A stretch of DNA of 64,000 nucleotides from Centipeda periodontii DSM 2778 (lineage in GTDB: Bacteria > Bacillota > Negativicutes > Selenomonadales > Selenomonadaceae): the NCBI RefSeq assembly GCF_000213975.1, contig NZ_GL892076.1, forward strand, positions 1,200,748-1,264,747, given 5' to 3'. This document shows, piece after piece, positions 61,074-64,000 of the stretch. Positions within the stretch are counted from its first letter, which is position 1; every line of letters starts with the position of its first letter. The notes under the pieces were generated by a model that made no database searches, was not told the DNA's origin, and saw only the letters and a list, made by a program, of their open reading frames with translations. A program made the translations under genes and the position numbers.

Positions 61074-62684
61074 ATGCGGCTCGAATTTTTGGGCGCTGCG
61101 CACGTCGTCACAGGCTCGTGCTATCTGCTCCATGTGGGGGATCACAGCTATCTGGTGGACTGCGGCATGTATCAGGGAACGCGCCGTCTGCGCGAGATGA
61201 ACTATGAGGACTTTCCGTTCAATCCCGCCGAGATCGAGGCGGTTTTTTTGACGCATGCGCACATCGACCACTGTGGACGCATTCCGCGCCTCGTGCGTGA
61301 AGGTTTTCGCGGAAAAATCTACGCGACGCGTTCCACCTGCGACCTCGTGCGCATCATGCTGCCGGACTCCGCGCACATCCAAGAGAGCGATGCAGAGCTC
61401 TTTAATCGGAAGAACGCCCGCCGCAGTGAGGCGCCGATTACGCCGCTCTATACGCAGGCGGATGCCTTTGCCGCACTTGAGCTGTTTGAGCCGGTCGCCT
61501 ATCAGTCACCTTTGCAGGTGGATGCTCTGCAACTGACCTTCCGCGACGCGGGGCACATTCTCGGATCGGCAATCATCGAGATGGTGGTGGAGGAGAACGG
61601 GCAGGAGACGAAGCTTGTCTTCTCGGGCGACCTCGGTCAGCCGAATCAGCCCATCCTGCGTGATCCGGAACGAATTGCGGGAACGGATTTCCTGCTTGTC
61701 GAGTCCACGTACGGCGACCGTGTTCACCGTGATTATGACAAGGAGACGGCGCTCCTTGAGGTTATCCGCGATACGATGGATCGCGGTGGCAACGTCATTA
61801 TCCCGTCCTTTGCCGTCGGCAGAACACAGACGCTGCTCTATTACTTTTACAATCTGTGGAAGGCGGGACGGCTTGACGGTGATATCCCGATCATCATCGA
61901 CAGTCCGCTTGCAATTCAGGCGACGCGTGTCTTCCTCAAGAACTATGAGGACTTTGATGAGGAGACCATTGCGTTCTTTGGGGAGCAGGGGACGATTCCT
62001 TCGTTCCCGCAGGTGCGCATTGCAGAGACGGCGGCGGAGTCACGTGCACTGAACTCTGCCGAGGGCTCGGCGATCATCCTGTCTGCCTCGGGCATGGCAG
62101 ATGCAGGACGTGTACTGCACCACCTCAAGCACAACCTCTGGCGTCCGGAGTCCACGGTGCTCTTTGTTGGTTATCAGGCGGAGGGAAGCCTTGGGCGGCG
62201 ACTCGTCGACGGCATTAAACGCGTGCGTGTGCTCGGTGAGGAGATTGCGGTCAAGGCTCAGATTCAGGTGCTTGAGGGCTTTTCGGCGCATGCGGATGCA
62301 GAGCAGATCGTCGACTGGATGCGTTCGATTACCGCCCCACGCCCTGCAAAGGTGTTTCTCGTCCACGGCGAGGGACAGGCACAGGAGGCGCTCAAGGAAC
62401 GGATTCAGGAAGAACTTGGGCTCGAAGTCTATGCACCTTTCCTCGGTGATACTGTTACAATTCAGGGACGGAGCGCCAATCTCATCCCGTCGAACATCCC
62501 CTCCGTCTCGGTCGAGGCGGAGATGGAGGATGTCATGCGCGATTTCGACGCGGAGTATCGGCAGCTGCGTAAGGCGGTTATCCGCACGGTCGTGCGCCAG
62601 CCAAAGCTCATGGAGCCAATCATCCGGACGATGCAGAAAGCGCGCAACTACTTCAAGAAACTCGCTGCACCGTATAATATTTGA
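61074..62684 (+). CDS. Metallo-beta-lactamase/beta-CASP RNA-processing exonuclease-like protein
   Basis: The 536-residue protein has the zinc-binding THAHIDHCGRIPRL (about 60-73), the SGDLGQPNQPIL region, then the beta-CASP insert with VESTYGDR, SFAVGRTQ and ILSASGMADAGRVLHHL, and the C-terminal GFSAHADAEQ and LVHGE motifs. This is the CPSF/Ysh1-like branch (as in YsH1-type bacterial proteins) acting on RNA, distinct from RNase J. GGGAGG precedes ATG 61074. Confidence 0.92.
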   Translation: MRLEFLGAAHVVTGSCYLLHVGDHSYLVDCGMYQGTRRLREMNYEDFPFNPAEIEAVFLTHAHIDHCGRIPRLVREGFRGKIYATRSTCDLVRIMLPDSAHIQESDAELFNRKNARRSEAPITPLYTQADAFAALELFEPVAYQSPLQVDALQLTFRDAGHILGSAIIEMVVEENGQETKLVFSGDLGQPNQPILRDPERIAGTDFLLVESTYGDRVHRDYDKETALLEVIRDTMDRGGNVIIPSFAVGRTQTLLYYFYNLWKAGRLDGDIPIIIDSPLAIQATRVFLKNYEDFDEETIAFFGEQGTIPSFPQVRIAETAAESRALNSAEGSAIILSASGMADAGRVLHHLKHNLWRPESTVLFVGYQAEGSLGRRLVDGIKRVRVLGEEIAVKAQIQVLEGFSAHADAEQIVDWMRSITAPRPAKVFLVHGEGQAQEALKERIQEELGLEVYAPFLGDTVTIQGRSANLIPSNIPSVSVEAEMEDVMRDFDAEYRQLRKAVIRTVVRQPKLMEPIIRTMQKARNYFKKLAAPYNI

Positions 62685-62781
62685 GGTCTGTTTCTTTCTA
62701 TAAAATGAAGAACCATTATTTGAAAATTGGATATCGCGGAACTGTGCGCCATACACTTGCATAGTCCTGTGAAATACGTTA

Positions 62782-62814
62782 AAATAGGGAAGCCTTAAAG
62801 AGGCTTTCCTATTT
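62782..62814 (+). terminator. Probable terminator of the nuclease gene
   Basis: Thirteen-base stem (62782-62794 with 62802-62814, one G-T pair) with a 7-base loop; only a short T-run follows. Confidence 0.6.
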
Positions 62815-62834
62815 AATATGGGTTAATTGAATAA

Positions 62835-62858
62835 AATCCATATTCTTTTATATGGATT
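62835..62858 (+). other. Hairpin just before the activase ribosome site
   Basis: AATCCATAT-like nine-base stem (62835-62843 with 62850-62858) and 6-base loop end six bases before the ribosome site AGGTGG (62864-62869). It may influence translation or mark the transcription start region. Confidence 0.4.
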
Positions 62859-62876
62859 CGGATAGGTGGTGTTACT

Positions 62877-64000
62877 TTGGAATCCCCATTTCGTGTCGGT
62901 GTGGACGTCGGTTCGACGACGATCAAGCTGGTCGTTCTCGGGGAGGAGCATGAGATCCTCTACAAGAATTATGCACGGCATTTTTCTGAGATCGGCAAGG
63001 CGCTGCAGGAGAATCTGGAGCAGCTGAAAGAGGTGGTCGGTGAGGCAAAATTCTCGTTTGCACTCACGGGGTCGGCGGGCATGGGTATTGCCCAGCGCAT
63101 CGGACTTCCGTTCGTACAGGAGGTTATCGCCTGTGCCTCGGCGGTGCGTCGTCTTATTCCGGAGACAACGACGGCGGTCGAGCTTGGCGGCGAGGACGCC
63201 AAGATCACGTATTTCGGTGATGCACCCGAGCAGCGCATGAACGGTGTCTGTGCAGGCGGTACCGGCTCGTTCATTGACCATATGGCATCCCTGCTCTCGA
63301 CGGATCCCATCGGACTCAATACGCTCGCAGAAAAGGGCAAGCGTGTCTACGCGATTGCCTCGCGCTGCGGCGTGTTCGCCAAGACGGATATTCAGGCGCT
63401 CATGAACGACGGTGCGGAGAAGGCGGACATTGCACTCTCCGTTTTTCAGGCGGTCGTCAATCAGACCATCGGCAACCTCGCGCAGGGGCGCCCGATCGGC
63501 GGCAATGTCGCATTCCTCGGTGGACCTCTGCACTTTCTCCCGGAACTGAAAAAACGCTTTATCGAAACATTGAAGCTCGACGATGAACACGTTGTCGATG
63601 TGGATTACGGCAATTATTTCGTCGCGGTCGGCGCGGCGCTCTCAGATGAGGCCAAAGCAATCGATATGGGGGAGATGGAGTCGTGTATTGCACGTGCGGA
63701 GAGGGCTGCGGCGGCAGAGACACGTACGGCCGATTTCACACTCTTTAAGAGAGCAGAGGACTATGCGGCGTTCCGTGCACGGCATGATCGTGACCGTGTA
63801 AAGCGCGGAATTCTTGCGGACTATTGCGGTCCGATCTACATCGGCATCGACGCAGGCTCGACAACGACAAAGATTGTCGCCATCGGCAGTGACAAAGAGC
63901 TGCTGCATACGTCCTACGGCAGTAATCATGGCTCGCCCTTGCAATCCGTCATCGACGCGCTGAAAGAGTTCTATGCCGTGATGCCCGAGGACGCATACAT
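62877..64000 (+). CDS. 2-hydroxyacyl-CoA dehydratase activase (BadF/HgdC family), 5' part
   Basis: Reading frame open from TTG 62877 (AGGTGG seven bases upstream) to the window end, 374 codons so far. Two ASKHA ATPase modules are visible: GVDVGSTTIKLVVLG at the start, with GGEDAKI and GVCAGGTGSFIDHMASLL, and a second one beginning IGIDAGSTTTKIVAIG near residue 322. This doubled arrangement is typical of very large activase proteins (often over 1000 residues) that also contain dehydratase-like parts. They use ATP to push low-potential electrons into 2-hydroxyacyl-CoA dehydratases or related reductases. The Cys that holds the bridging Fe-S cluster may be in SRCGVFAKTD. Partner genes lie beyond the window. 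Confidence 0.88.
   Translation, partial: MESPFRVGVDVGSTTIKLVVLGEEHEILYKNYARHFSEIGKALQENLEQLKEVVGEAKFSFALTGSAGMGIAQRIGLPFVQEVIACASAVRRLIPETTTAVELGGEDAKITYFGDAPEQRMNGVCAGGTGSFIDHMASLLSTDPIGLNTLAEKGKRVYAIASRCGVFAKTDIQALMNDGAEKADIALSVFQAVVNQTIGNLAQGRPIGGNVAFLGGPLHFLPELKKRFIETLKLDDEHVVDVDYGNYFVAVGAALSDEAKAIDMGEMESCIARAERAAAAETRTADFTLFKRAEDYAAFRARHDRDRVKRGILADYCGPIYIGIDAGSTTTKIVAIGSDKELLHTSYGSNHGSPLQSVIDALKEFYAVMPEDAY

Overview
The window looks like chromosome of a diderm Firmicute of the class Negativicutes, most likely a Selenomonas or close relative. The reasons are the mix of Firmicutes-type gene clusters (ireB-ruvX-DUF1292-mltG; aroQ-M24 peptidase-efp-asp23-amaP-nusB-xseAB-ispA-tlyA-nadK-argR-recN) with true outer-membrane proteins: a TonB-dependent receptor and an SLH-domain porin of the OmpM/Mep45 type. 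A fumarase/fumarate reductase operon, rubrerythrin, a peroxiredoxin system and a 2-hydroxyacyl-CoA dehydratase activase fit an anaerobic fermenter making propionate and succinate. I see no rRNA, tRNA, CRISPR array, transposase or prophage gene. Nearly all of the DNA is compact, moderately GC-rich core genome; the accessory material sits in a few intergenic pockets.

Layout. 0.1-5.1 kb: two-subunit class I fumarase followed by cytochrome b, flavoprotein and Fe-S subunits of fumarate reductase/succinate dehydrogenase, ended by a clear terminator. 5.2-10.1 kb: a very large outer-membrane gene, a TonB-dependent receptor fused to a second barrel, broken by one frameshift, with Fur-like palindromes at its promoter. 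10.4-14.5 kb (minus): chemoreceptor, BASS-family transporter, trpD. 14.6-20.1 kb: split methionine synthase (stand-alone reactivation domain plus metH), a fused homocysteine methyltransferase/methylene-THF reductase and a nitroreductase. 20.2-23.7 kb: trpFCBA. 23.7-25.3 kb: gene remnants around an fsa-type transaldolase. 25.4-40.4 kb: long housekeeping block for replication/repair, cell wall, translation, envelope stress, isoprenoids, NAD kinase, ArgR and RecN.

40.5-47.1 kb: Crp/Fnr regulator divergent from a purine permease, deoD-deoB-pdp and a nucleoside transporter, a complete nucleoside-salvage module. 47.7-48.9 kb: SLH porin behind a MITE-like palindromic element. 49.0-53.4 kb (minus): GltD-like oxidoreductase, an unknown small gene, trpE, trpG and a Cof-type phosphatase. 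53.6-56.0 kb: carboxy(nor)spermidine pathway. 56.0-59.1 kb: AhpC, an AhpF-like reductase with permuted domain order, rubrerythrin. 59.2-64 kb: thiE, a beta-hydroxyacid dehydrogenase, a beta-CASP nuclease and the start of an acyl-CoA dehydratase activase running off the end.

The most unusual points are the receptor-porin fusion, the permuted AhpF, the tryptophan genes split over three loci, the detached MetH reactivation domain, and several palindromic intergenic elements, two of which seem related to each other. I did not find an obviously new defence or mobile system.
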